Positions 6,601-13,743 of a DNA stretch of 19,926 bases are shown here, in pieces. This DNA is from Haloarculaceae archaeon. Its GTDB lineage: Archaea; Halobacteriota; Halobacteria; Halobacteriales; Haloarculaceae. The DNA lies in contig JAHENO010000238.1 in assembly GCA_018609945.1 (NCBI GenBank), forward strand, positions 1 to 19,926, in the 5' to 3' direction. The stretch's first letter is position 1. The number at the start of each line of letters is the position of its first letter. The notes beneath the pieces were generated by a model. That model did not search any database. It was given only the letters and a program-made list of their open reading frames with translations, and was not told the origin of the DNA. The translations under genes and the position numbers were made by a program.

Positions 6601-7788
6601 TCACTCCCCGTCGAAGACGCCCATCGCCACCCACGCGTTGTTGACCGGGTGGTAGCCGGGTTCGACCACCGGCCCGTGGTTGGGGCCGTCACGGTCGTGT
6701 TCGCGGGTCAGCCGCTCGTACCAGTTGCCGTACTTCGGATTGATGAAGTGCTCTTCGGCGTAGTCCCAGAGCCGGTCGTACCACTCGCCATACGAGTCGT
6801 CGACCGCGTCCGCGAGCAACGCGGCGGCGCCGATGGCCTCCGTGACCGGCCAGGAGTACTTGTCCGGATTCACGGGCGTCCCGTCCGCCTCCGCGGTGTA
6901 GTAGAACCCACCGTGGTCGTCGTCCCAGCCGACCGCGAGAGCGGTCTCGAACAGTTCCTCTGCCCGGTCGGGGAGCCACTCCCGGTTAGTGTGCTCGTAC
7001 AGCAACAGGAGGAGCTTTGTCCACTCGACGTGGTGGCCCGCCTGGTAGCCCCACGGCCGGAACTGGTGGTCCGGGTCGTCGCGGTTGTACTCGCGGTCGG
7101 GCGTCCAGTCGGGATCGAAGTGCTCCCAGAGCTTGCCGTCGGTGGCGGCGGCGACGGCGCGGGTGAGGCTGTCGGCGATGGTCAGCGAGCGGTCGAGGAA
7201 GCGGTCCTCGCCGGTCGCCTCGTAGGCCGCGAGCATCGCCTCGCAGGTGTGCATGTTCGCGTTCTGGCCCCGGTATGTGTCGAGCGTCGACCAGTCCGGC
7301 GTGGCCTCGGTGGCACACAGCCCGTGCTCGGACTCCCAGAAGTGCTCGTCGATGATGTCGTAGGCGCGCTCGACGTGCTCGCGTGCGCCAGGCAGGCCGG
7401 CCTGGTGGGCCCGCGCGCCGGCCAGCATGACGAACGCGTGGCCGTAGCAGTACCGGGTGGCGTCGGCCGTCTCGCGGCCGTCGAGTATCCAGTCGTAGCC
7501 CTCCTGTTCGGCGTCCCAGTGGCCCGATTCGAGGAACGCCAGCCCGTGTTCGGCCGCCGGTCGACACCAGTCGGGGCCGTCGAGCATCGCCCCGAGGGCG
7601 AAGTTGTGGATAAAACGGGTCGTGGCGACGATGTGTTTGGTCGCCCCGTCGTAGACGTGGCCGCGGCGTTCGTCGAGTTGACCGACGTACCCCCCGAGGT
7701 GGGTGTCGACGCAGGTCGGGTAATAGAAGTTCAGCACCGACCGGAGCTGTCCGCGCAGGGCCCTGTCGTCGCGGTAGTAGCCCGTCAT
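6601..7788 (-). CDS. AGE-family sugar epimerase/isomerase
   Basis: A 395-residue (alpha/alpha)6-barrel enzyme of the N-acylglucosamine 2-epimerase family, whose members interconvert aldoses at C2 or convert aldose to ketose (mannose isomerase, YihS, cellobiose epimerase). Family landmarks are in order: TRFIHNFA with Arg58, YGHAF with His117, QNANMHTCEAMLAAYEATGE at 175-194 including the conserved MHxxEA, AGHHVEWTKLL at 251-260 with the paired histidines, KYGNWYERL, and GYHPVNNAWVA with the late catalytic-type His near 380. No insertion or truncation is seen. The ATG at 7788 is supported by a strong TATATA box at 27 nt; the TTG at 7812 lies within that promoter and is rejected. It sits between the importer and the oxidoreductases, so it probably acts on the imported sugar or an isomer. 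Monosaccharide versus disaccharide substrate is not decidable. Confidence 0.9.
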   Translation of the reverse strand: MTGYYRDDRALRGQLRSVLNFYYPTCVDTHLGGYVGQLDERRGHVYDGATKHIVATTRFIHNFALGAMLDGPDWCRPAAEHGLAFLESGHWDAEQEGYDWILDGRETADATRYCYGHAFVMLAGARAHQAGLPGAREHVERAYDIIDEHFWESEHGLCATEATPDWSTLDTYRGQNANMHTCEAMLAAYEATGEDRFLDRSLTIADSLTRAVAAATDGKLWEHFDPDWTPDREYNRDDPDHQFRPWGYQAGHHVEWTKLLLLLYEHTNREWLPDRAEELFETALAVGWDDDHGGFYYTAEADGTPVNPDKYSWPVTEAIGAAALLADAVDDSYGEWYDRLWDYAEEHFINPKYGNWYERLTREHDRDGPNHGPVVEPGYHPVNNAWVAMGVFDGE

Positions 7789-7812
7789 GGGCGAGCGTTC
7801 TCGCCCCCGCAA

Positions 7813-7818
7813 TATATA
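7813..7818 (-). promoter_or_regulatory. TATA box for the AGE epimerase gene
   Basis: A perfect TATATA is centred about 27 nt upstream of the ATG at 7788, between this gene and the oxidoreductase gene behind it on the same strand. The AGE gene is therefore probably transcribed on its own. Confidence 0.65.
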
Positions 7819-7863
7819 GCCGCCGGGCGGTTCTCGCGGTTCTGTTCGTCTCCTTCCCCGGCC

Positions 7864-8859
7864 TCAGACGGCCGGCATCACCTCGTCGCCGAACAGTTCG
7901 ATGCCCGTCGTGTCCGGGTAGTCGAGGAACATCAGTTGCAGTTTCTCGAACCCGAGCCCGCGGATGTGTTCGATCCGCTCGGCCACCTCCGCAGGGGTGC
8001 CGATCAGCATCTGCCCCTTCTCCCAGGCGTTCTCGGCGGTCAGCCGGTCGTCGATGTCCTCCTCCTCGCCCCAGGGAAGCGGGAAGATTTCCTCGCAGGC
8101 TGCCGCCAGCGCCGCCTCGGACTCGCGAACCAGGACGTGTGCGAGCCACGACCGCTCGATTTCGTCGGGATCGCGGCCCTCCTCGCGGAGGTACTCGTCG
8201 AGTTTCTCGGCCTTGAACTCTACCGGGGGGCCGCGGTTGCGCCCGCTGATCTCGACGTTCCACTCGTCGGCGTGACGAGCGGTCACGCGCAACATCCGCG
8301 GCCCCGCCCCGCCGATGGCGATGGGCGGCGCCGGCTCCTGGAGGGGTCTGGGCTCGTTGTACGCGCCGTCGATGGTGTAGTGTTCGCCCTCGAAGGTGGG
8401 CTCCCCGTCGGTGAACATCCGCCGGATGACCGTTAGTCCCTCGTCGAGCATGTCGATCCGGGTGTCGATGTCGGGGAAGTCGTACCCGTACCGCGCGTGT
8501 TCCTCGCGGTGCCAGCCACAGCCCAGCCCCAGGCGGACCCGTCCGCCGGAGAGGTGGTCGACGGTCGTCGCCATCTTCGCCAGCAGGGCCGGGTTGCGGT
8601 AGGTGATCGAGGAGACCAGCGACCCCAGGTCGACGTCGTCGGTGCGCTCGGCCAGCGCCGAGAGCAGCGTCCAGACCTCGTACTCCTCGTGGTGGGGGCC
8701 GAGCATGAAGTGGTCGGGCGCCCAGAGGCCGCCAAAGTCCGCATCGACGACCGCGTCGACGCCCGCCATCACCGTCTCGCGGTCGAGGCGTTCGAGCATC
8801 GGGTAGTCACGGTGGACCCCGTCGCCGGGGTAACACGCCACCATCCAGTCGAACTGCAT
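7864..8859 (-). CDS. Luciferase-like (LLM class) F420/FMN-dependent oxidoreductase
   Basis: A 331-residue (beta/alpha)8 oxidoreductase of the bacterial luciferase-like family. Landmarks are FGGLWAPDHFML (residues about 42-53), ITYRNPALLAKMATTVDHLSGGR (the near-universal LLM segment), GLGCGWHREEHARYGYDFPD, YTIDGAYNEPRPLQEPAPPI (typical 'P.P.QxP.PPI'), and GGAGPRMLRVTARHADEWN. It ends with GTPAEVAERIEHIRGLGFEKLQLMF. In haloarchaea such proteins usually use F420 or FMN; the cofactor is not decided by what can be read. The substrate is unknown. Known F420-dependent relatives include glucose-6-phosphate dehydrogenase, so sugar oxidation is a fair inference from its position among sugar genes. The stop is 75 bases before the AGE start on the same strand. 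A weak GTTTG element lies at the leaderless distance upstream. Confidence 0.9.
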   Translation of the reverse strand: MQFDWMVACYPGDGVHRDYPMLERLDRETVMAGVDAVVDADFGGLWAPDHFMLGPHHEEYEVWTLLSALAERTDDVDLGSLVSSITYRNPALLAKMATTVDHLSGGRVRLGLGCGWHREEHARYGYDFPDIDTRIDMLDEGLTVIRRMFTDGEPTFEGEHYTIDGAYNEPRPLQEPAPPIAIGGAGPRMLRVTARHADEWNVEISGRNRGPPVEFKAEKLDEYLREEGRDPDEIERSWLAHVLVRESEAALAAACEEIFPLPWGEEEDIDDRLTAENAWEKGQMLIGTPAEVAERIEHIRGLGFEKLQLMFLDYPDTTGIELFGDEVMPAV

Positions 8860-8975
8860 GGTACCTGATGCGTCCCCACGGGCAAACGCTTTGTCCCCTC
8901 TGTCGTCTCTCGGGCGGTGTCAGCTACACGCGCCAGCCCCGCAAGCATTTGTCACCCCTGCGAGTATGGCCGCGC

Positions 8976-9641
8976 ATGAGCGAGTGGATCGACCTCACCC
9001 AGACCCTGGCCGAGGATAGTCCGACGCTGCCGCCGCTCCATCCGAAACCGGAGTTCGAGGACTACGCCACCCACGAGGAGGACGGCTACAACTCGACGAT
9101 TCTCCACCTCGAGACCCACTGCGGGACGCACATGGACGCCCCCACCCACTTCATGCCCAAAGACGAGTACCGCACCATCGAGGAGATCACCGTCGACGAG
9201 ATGATTGCCGAGGGCGTGATCTGCGATTTCTCGCACAAAGAACCCGGCGAGGGTGTCTCCCGCGAGGAACTGGCCGAACAGGCCGAGGCGTACGACCTCT
9301 CGGCCGGGGAGTACCTCATCTGGGACTGCGGGATGGCGCCTGCAGACACCGACGAGTACCTCACGAACTTCGTCTACCCCGAGAAGGGCGCCGCCGAGTA
9401 CATGGCCGAGACCGACATCGCGTGTTTCGCCATCGACGCGCTCTCCGCCGACGAACCTGGCGCGACCCTCGAGGAACACGACGTGCATTACACGCTGTTA
9501 CCGGCGGACATTCTCATCGTCGAGGGCGTGGCGAACCTCTCCGCGGTCGAGCCCGGTCGGTACGACGTCATCTGTACGCCCATCCCCTACCGGAATCGCG
9601 ACGGGTCGCAGGTGCGACTGCTCGTGCGTCCCCAGGGGTAG
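8976..9641 (+). CDS. Cyclase-family metal-dependent hydrolase (kynurenine formamidase-like fold)
   Basis: A 221-residue protein of the cyclase (PF04199) family. The metal-binding signature HCGTHMDAPTHF at residues 48-59 fits the family pattern HxGTHxDxPxH. A second conserved region, ALSADEPGATLEEHDVHYTLLPADILIVEGVANL at about 155-190, carries the later His and Glu ligands. The reaction class is metal-assisted hydrolysis of an amide or ester; characterised members include arylformamidase, isatin hydrolase and polyketide cyclases. The ATG at 8976 is preferred because homology begins at SEWIDLTQTL and a weak CATTTG element lies 27 nt upstream. It is flanked by a divergent oxidoreductase and a downstream dehydratase-like gene in the same direction. 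A lactone-opening role is possible but only inferred from context. Confidence 0.88.
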   Translation: MSEWIDLTQTLAEDSPTLPPLHPKPEFEDYATHEEDGYNSTILHLETHCGTHMDAPTHFMPKDEYRTIEEITVDEMIAEGVICDFSHKEPGEGVSREELAEQAEAYDLSAGEYLIWDCGMAPADTDEYLTNFVYPEKGAAEYMAETDIACFAIDALSADEPGATLEEHDVHYTLLPADILIVEGVANLSAVEPGRYDVICTPIPYRNRDGSQVRLLVRPQG

Positions 9642-9691
9642 GGAACGGCAGGGGTCGTGGCTCGGTCGGGCGGGAGTTTTCGCCACGCGAG

Positions 9692-9698
9692 TTTTTAG
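9692..9698 (+). promoter_or_regulatory. TATA-like box for the enolase-superfamily gene
   Basis: TTTTTAG is centred 28 nt upstream of the GTG at 9723 and supports use of that GTG as a leaderless start. Confidence 0.5.
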
Positions 9699-9722
9699 TG
9701 CCCCCCTCACGAGTGTAGGGGT

Positions 9723-10898
9723 GTGCCACCGACCATCACGAGCGTCGAGAACTTCGAGTTCTCCTACGAGATCGAGGACGTAGGGACCGACGGACACGGG
9801 TTCAACCTGGTCTATGAGCCGGGGTCGACGACCGAGCGGGCCCTCTTCGCGGTCAGGGTACACACCGACGCCGGCGTCACGGGCGAGTACGTCGGCGGCA
9901 ACTCCCCGGGGGCCGCACAGATCAACACCATCGCGGACTACCTCGTCGGAAAGGACGCGCTCGCCCGCGAACGCCACTGGAGCGAACTCAAGCGGGCCCT
10001 CCGGAAGTACGACCGGATGGGAATCGGACCGCTGGACATCGCACTCTGGGACCTGGCGGGCAAGCACCACGGCGCGTCGATCAGCGAACTCCTGGGGCAG
10101 TACCGGACGCGGGTGCCCGCGTACGCCTCGACCTACCACGCCGACGACAGCGGCGGACTCGACTCCCCCGAGGCGTACGCGGATTTCGCCGAGACGTGTC
10201 TGGACATAGGCTATCCGGGATTCAAGATCCACGGCTGGGGCGGGAGCGACGCGGCGCGGGACATCGAGCGCGAGATCGAGACCGTCCACGCCGTCGGCGA
10301 GCGGGTCGGCGACGAGATGGACCTGATGCTCGACCCCGCCTGCGAGTACGAGACCTTCGGGGACGCCCTGAAGGTGGGGCGAGCCTGCGACGAACACGGC
10401 TTCTTCTGGTACGAGGACCCCTACAGGGATGGAGGCATCTCCCAGCACGCTCACTCGCGCCTGCGGGAGCGCCTGGAGACGCCGCTACTCCAGACAGAGC
10501 ACGTCCGGGGGCTCGAACCGCTGACGGACTTCGTCGCCGCGGCGGCCACGGACTTCGTCCGCGCGGACCCCGAGTACGACGGGGGCATCACGGGCGCGAT
10601 GAAACGCGCCCGGATCGCGGAGGGATTCGGACTGGACGTGGAGTTCCACGCGCCCGGCCCGGCACAGCGCCACTGCATCGCGGCCACGCGCAACGCCAAC
10701 TACTACGAGATGGCACTGGTCCACCCCGACTGTGCGACCCCGGAGCCGCCGGTCTACGCCGACGGGTACCTCGACGAACTCGGGGCCGTCGACGACGAGG
10801 GATACGTCGCGGTTCCCGACGGGCCGGGCCTGGGCGTCGAGTACGACTGGGACTTCATCGAATCCCGCCGCAGCGGCACCCTCTACACCTACGAGTGA
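9723..10898 (+). CDS. Enolase-superfamily enzyme, mandelate racemase subgroup (probable sugar-acid dehydratase)
   Basis: A 391-residue enolase-superfamily protein that would abstract the proton alpha to a carboxylate, most plausibly dehydrating an aldonate to a 2-keto-3-deoxy acid. The N-terminal capping domain covers about residues 1-125, the barrel about 130-370. Active-site elements visible are Lys168 and His170 in GFKIHGW (a KxH version of the usual KxK), metal ligands Asp204 (MLDPACEY), Glu231 (WYEDPY) and Glu259 (LQTEHVRG), then Asp282 before GGIT and His309 in EFHAPG. The Asp282/His309 pair marks the mandelate racemase subgroup, not the muconate lactonizing one. It starts with GTG, supported by the promoter spacing. 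Four bases separate its stop from the dehydrogenase start, so the two are probably one operon. The exact acid substrate is unknown. Confidence 0.9.
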   Translation: MPPTITSVENFEFSYEIEDVGTDGHGFNLVYEPGSTTERALFAVRVHTDAGVTGEYVGGNSPGAAQINTIADYLVGKDALARERHWSELKRALRKYDRMGIGPLDIALWDLAGKHHGASISELLGQYRTRVPAYASTYHADDSGGLDSPEAYADFAETCLDIGYPGFKIHGWGGSDAARDIEREIETVHAVGERVGDEMDLMLDPACEYETFGDALKVGRACDEHGFFWYEDPYRDGGISQHAHSRLRERLETPLLQTEHVRGLEPLTDFVAAAATDFVRADPEYDGGITGAMKRARIAEGFGLDVEFHAPGPAQRHCIAATRNANYYEMALVHPDCATPEPPVYADGYLDELGAVDDEGYVAVPDGPGLGVEYDWDFIESRRSGTLYTYE

Positions 10899-10902
10899 GC
10901 CA

Positions 10903-11994
10903 ATGACCTACCGCGCAGGCATCATCGGTGCCGGCGGCATCGCGGGCATGGGCATCCTGGGGATGCACGACGCCGAGGACATCGGGGAGAAGAAGTTCCG
11001 CGCGAGCCACGCCGGCGGCTACGCCGCCCACGACGGCGTCGAACTGGCCGCGGTCGCGGACGTCGACGAGGAGCAACTCGGGACGTTCTGTAGTGCCTGG
11101 GACATCCCCGAGGCTGGACGGTACACCGACCACACCGAGATGCTCCGCGAGGCGGACCTCGACCTGGTCTCGGTGTGTACGCCGTCCCTGCTCCACAGGG
11201 ACCCGGTGGTCGACGCCGCCGAGATCGGCGACCCCGACCTGGTGTGGTGCGAGAAGCCCATCGCCGCCTCCGTGACGGAGGCCGAGGAGATGATCGCGGC
11301 TTGCGACCGCGAGGGCGTCGAGTTGCTCGTCAATCATTCTTTTCGGTTCACGGAGAAACTCCAGCGGTTGCGGGAACTGGTGGCCGAGGGCCTGCTCGGG
11401 GAGGTCCACTCCGTCTCCGCGAACTTCCGGATGGAACTGATGCGCAACTCCACCCACCTGCTCGATACGGTGGTGTACCTGCTGGACGCCCGCGCCGAGC
11501 GGGTCGCGGGGTACGTCACCGGCGAGAACGAGGCCGTCGACGCCCTCGAGGCCGACCGGCGCGTCGACGACGCCGGCGGCGGCGGGTTCGTCGTCACGCG
11601 CGAGGGCACGTTCGTCACCGTCGACTGCACCATCCCCCGCGAGGCGTCGTCGATGAGCTACCAGTTCCTCGGCAGCGAGGGCAAACTCTACCTCAACAAC
11701 GACGACGGCGAGTGGCGCTACTGGCGCCTGGACGACGGCGACCACGTCGAGGCCGACCTGCCCGGCATCGAGAGCGCGTGGTCCTGGGACGTCGACTACG
11801 AGGAGGCGTTCCCCAACGCCGTGGGGCACATCCTCGAGGTGCTCGACGGCGAGGCCTCGAACCCCTCGACCGGCCGCGAGGCGAAACGCTCACTGGAGAT
11901 CATCGTCGCCTTCTACGTCTCCGAGTACACCGGCTCGCAGGTGTCGGTCCCGCTGGCCGAACCGCTCCGGGACGTCCGGATCACCTCCTGGTAG
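10903..11994 (+). CDS. Gfo/Idh/MocA-family NAD(P)-dependent sugar dehydrogenase
   Basis: A 363-residue oxidoreductase with an N-terminal Rossmann domain (IIGAGGIAGMG at 7-17), the family catalytic-type motif CEKPIA with Lys118 near residue 118, and a C-terminal alpha/beta domain containing STHLLD (His185, Asp188), equivalent to the active-site HxxD region. The family oxidises or reduces sugars, inositols or their derivatives at C1 to C6; the specific carbon cannot be read from sequence. A stretch of about 25 residues after the nucleotide loop (DIGEKKFRASHAGGYAAHDG) is longer than in simple members. It follows the enolase-superfamily gene by 4 bases and is likely co-transcribed. It converges on endonuclease III with a 32-base gap carrying a small inverted repeat. 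Confidence 0.9.
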   Translation: MTYRAGIIGAGGIAGMGILGMHDAEDIGEKKFRASHAGGYAAHDGVELAAVADVDEEQLGTFCSAWDIPEAGRYTDHTEMLREADLDLVSVCTPSLLHRDPVVDAAEIGDPDLVWCEKPIAASVTEAEEMIAACDREGVELLVNHSFRFTEKLQRLRELVAEGLLGEVHSVSANFRMELMRNSTHLLDTVVYLLDARAERVAGYVTGENEAVDALEADRRVDDAGGGGFVVTREGTFVTVDCTIPREASSMSYQFLGSEGKLYLNNDDGEWRYWRLDDGDHVEADLPGIESAWSWDVDYEEAFPNAVGHILEVLDGEASNPSTGREAKRSLEIIVAFYVSEYTGSQVSVPLAEPLRDVRITSW

Positions 11995-12005
11995 CCCGGA
12001 CCTGG

Positions 12006-12023
12006 GACCGGCCATCCCCGGTC
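12006..12023. repeat. Short inverted repeat between convergent genes
   Basis: GACCGG (12006-12011) and CCGGTC (12018-12023) can form a 6-bp stem with a 6-base loop, extended by a G-T and a G-C pair. It lies between the convergent dehydrogenase and nth genes. It may be a transcript-end structure, but no T-run follows and archaeal termination does not require a hairpin. Confidence 0.3.
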
Positions 12024-12026
12024 TCG

Positions 12027-12716
12027 TTACCCGTCCCAGGACTCGCCACTCGCCAGGTCGATTTCGCTGTCGAGTTTCGAGGACGGACAGACGTCTTCGA
12101 GGTCACACTCCCCGCAGTCGGGATTGCGAGCCGAGCAGACCGCGCGCCCGTGGCTGATGAACAGGTGGGTAATCCCGCGCCACTCCGATTCGGGCACGAG
12201 GTCCATCAGATCCTCTTCGATCCGTTCGGGCCGGTCGTTGTCGGTCAGGTCGAGGCGCTTCGCGAGGCGCTGGACGTGCGTGTCGACCACGACGCCCTCG
12301 ACGACGTCGTGGCCGTGCTGGAGAACGACGTTGGCGGTCTTGCGGCCCACACCGGGGAGGTCCGTCAGGTCGCCCATCGTGTCGGGCACCTCGCCGCCGT
12401 GTTCCTCGACGATCTGCTGGCACGCCTCGCGGATGTAGCCGGCCTTGTTGTTGTAGTAGGTGATCGAGTCGATGTCCGCGGCCAGTTTCTCCTGGTCGGC
12501 CGCGGCGTAGTCCTCGGCGGAGCGGTACTTCTCGAAGAGGTCGGCCGTGACGGCGTTGACGCGCTCGTCGGTACACTGTGCCGAGAGCACGACCGCCACG
12601 AGGAGTTCCAGCCTGTTCGAGAAGTTCAGCGAGATGGTCGCGTCGGGGTAGGCCTCCTGCAGGCGGTCGACGACTTCGGCTGCCTGTTCTTCGCGCGTCT
12701 CCAGCGGTGTGCCCAT
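12027..12716 (-). CDS. nth: Endonuclease III (DNA glycosylase/AP lyase)
   Basis: A 229-residue helix-hairpin-helix DNA glycosylase that removes oxidised pyrimidines and cleaves the abasic site in base-excision repair. The hairpin LPGVGRKTANVV carries the catalytic Lys126, and VVDTHVQRLAKRL carries catalytic Asp145. A complete [4Fe-4S] loop follows: Cys194, Cys201, Cys204 and Cys210 in the C-x6-C-x2-C-x5-C pattern. Size and motif order match E. coli Nth (211 residues) with a short C-terminal extension. The ATG at 12716 begins MGTPLETREEQA; upstream in-frame codons read into arginine-rich non-homologous sequence and are excluded. The gene lies just downstream of the TrmB-type regulator on the same strand, 97 bases away. 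Confidence 0.96.
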   Translation of the reverse strand: MGTPLETREEQAAEVVDRLQEAYPDATISLNFSNRLELLVAVVLSAQCTDERVNAVTADLFEKYRSAEDYAAADQEKLAADIDSITYYNNKAGYIREACQQIVEEHGGEVPDTMGDLTDLPGVGRKTANVVLQHGHDVVEGVVVDTHVQRLAKRLDLTDNDRPERIEEDLMDLVPESEWRGITHLFISHGRAVCSARNPDCGECDLEDVCPSSKLDSEIDLASGESWDG

Positions 12717-12813
12717 ACCCGTGGGTGCGTCCCATCGCCTATCAGGAGTTCGGTTACAATCGTCGGCGACGGGAGTTCGGTCGGCGCGTCGCGGCGGCGG
12801 CACGGCACGCCCG

Positions 12814-13596
12814 TCACGAGTCGAAGGGGTCGTCGAACCACTCTTCCAGGAATCCCAGCAAGACTGCGGCGAACGCGGAGTCGACGCTCCAGAACGCGAT
12901 CTCCTGGGTCCCCTCGGCGACGTCGGTCGAGGAGAAGACGCTCAACAGCATCGTCCGCCGGTCGACCAGCAGGACCCGCGCGGTCCCGACGTCGGGGTCG
13001 CGCTCGTCCGGCACGCGGTAGGTGTCGAAGCCGCGCTCGCGGGCGGCCTCACGGACTGCGGGGGTGGAACTCGCGACGATGACTTCCAGCCCGTCGTCCC
13101 TGGCGGTCGCGAGCGTGTCGAGGACTGTCTCGTCGAGCATCGACGGGTCGGCGACCGCGTAGAGCAGTCGCTCCTCGGCGACGTCGGCGAGTTCGGCCAC
13201 CCGCGAGGTGACCGCGTCCTCGCCCTTGACCAGCCAGATGGCCTCGCTCTGTTCGGTCTCCGCGCGCGTGTCCCGCACGGTCTCCAGATAGTCGAACGTC
13301 TCCGCGCCGGTCTCGGCCAGCCTGTCGAGCAGGCGGGTCCGGGCCTGCTCCAGCGTCACCGGCCGGTAGACCGTCGGCGTCGACTGTCTCGTCTCGACGA
13401 GGCCGCGCTCCTCTAAGCGCTCGGCGGCGCCGTACACCTGCGACCGGGGCACGTCGGCCACCTCGCTCACCTCGCTCGCCGATGCACTGCCCAGTTTCTG
13501 CAACGCCAGGAACACCCGCGCCTCGTAGGTCGTCAATCCCAGTTGGGTGAGCCCCTCGATGGCTGCCTCGTCGTCCATCTCGGTCATCGTCTGCAC
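12814..13596 (-). CDS. TrmB-family transcriptional regulator
   Basis: A 260-residue regulator. The N-terminal winged helix at about residues 15-75 includes LGLTTYEARVFLALQKLGSASASEVS and VPRSQVYGAAERLEERGLVE, the classic TrmB/Sugar-specific pattern. A linker helix (LEQARTRLLDRLAETGAETFDYLETV) precedes a C-terminal effector-binding-like domain of about 160 residues. The start is uncertain: GTG at 13596 has an AATTTT element exactly 27 nt upstream and is used here; ATG at 13587 (MTEMDD) and 13578 are alternatives. It is divergent from the RIO-like kinase across 147 bases that carry both promoters. TrmB proteins in haloarchaea control sugar and central metabolism, but the target here is unknown. 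It is the only regulator in the window, so control of the sugar block is an inference. Confidence 0.9.
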   Translation of the reverse strand: MQTMTEMDDEAAIEGLTQLGLTTYEARVFLALQKLGSASASEVSEVADVPRSQVYGAAERLEERGLVETRQSTPTVYRPVTLEQARTRLLDRLAETGAETFDYLETVRDTRAETEQSEAIWLVKGEDAVTSRVAELADVAEERLLYAVADPSMLDETVLDTLATARDDGLEVIVASSTPAVREAARERGFDTYRVPDERDPDVGTARVLLVDRRTMLLSVFSSTDVAEGTQEIAFWSVDSAFAAVLLGFLEEWFDDPFDS

Positions 13597-13620
13597 CCGC
13601 CTGCCGGCGATCCGGTCTGC

Positions 13621-13626
13621 AAAATT
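13621..13626 (-). promoter_or_regulatory. TATA-like box for the TrmB-family gene
   Basis: AAAATT reads AATTTT on the minus strand and is centred about 27 nt upstream of the GTG at 13596. For the ATG at 13587 it would imply a leader of about 9 bases. Confidence 0.5.
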
Positions 13627-13646
13627 GTTTGTAGGGGCATACTAAC
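13627..13646. promoter_or_regulatory. Imperfect inverted repeat upstream of the TrmB-family gene
   Basis: GTTTGTA (13627-13633) and TACTAAC (13640-13646) are reverse complements at 6 of 7 positions with a 6-base spacer. It lies immediately upstream of the TrmB TATA-like box, where an autoregulatory operator could sit. The arms and spacer have the same geometry as the inverted repeat at 3282-3301, but the sequences differ. Confidence 0.3.
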
Positions 13647-13715
13647 AGCTCGTTGATGGGAGAAGCGCGCGAGAACGTTTAAACCCGGTGATATGGGACA
13701 GCCGAGGCGAAACGG

Positions 13716-13721
13716 TTTATC
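13716..13721 (+). promoter_or_regulatory. TATA-like box for the RIO-like kinase gene
   Basis: TTTATC is centred about 26 nt upstream of the ATG at 13744, which favours that start over the in-frame start at 13693. Confidence 0.5.
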
Positions 13722-13743
13722 GGCTGGGCCGTCACGGGGATGT

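Noticed and set aside
6601..7788. Idea that the AGE protein and importer form a sulfoquinovose pathway (YihS-like)
   Set aside because: No sulfoquinovosidase, sulfo-sugar kinase, aldolase or sulfolactaldehyde gene is present, and the mutarotase is of the rhamnose type, not the YihR type.
6649..8436. Open frame of 595 codons on the plus strand, antisense to the AGE and luciferase-like genes
   Set aside because: It is a high-GC shadow frame. The minus-strand genes show complete family motifs and promoters, while this frame has a valine/arginine-rich composition and no recognisable domain.
13640..13657. TACT at 13640-13643, tested against the Halobacterium TrmB motif TACT-N7/8-GAGTA
   Set aside because: The second half reads GTTGA at the expected distance, not GAGTA, so the consensus is not met.
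13677..13684. Perfect palindrome GTTTAAAC in the TrmB-kinase intergenic region
   Set aside because: It is only 8 bases and isolated, and lies about 60 nt from the kinase start, too far for its TATA box. It could be an operator but nothing supports this.
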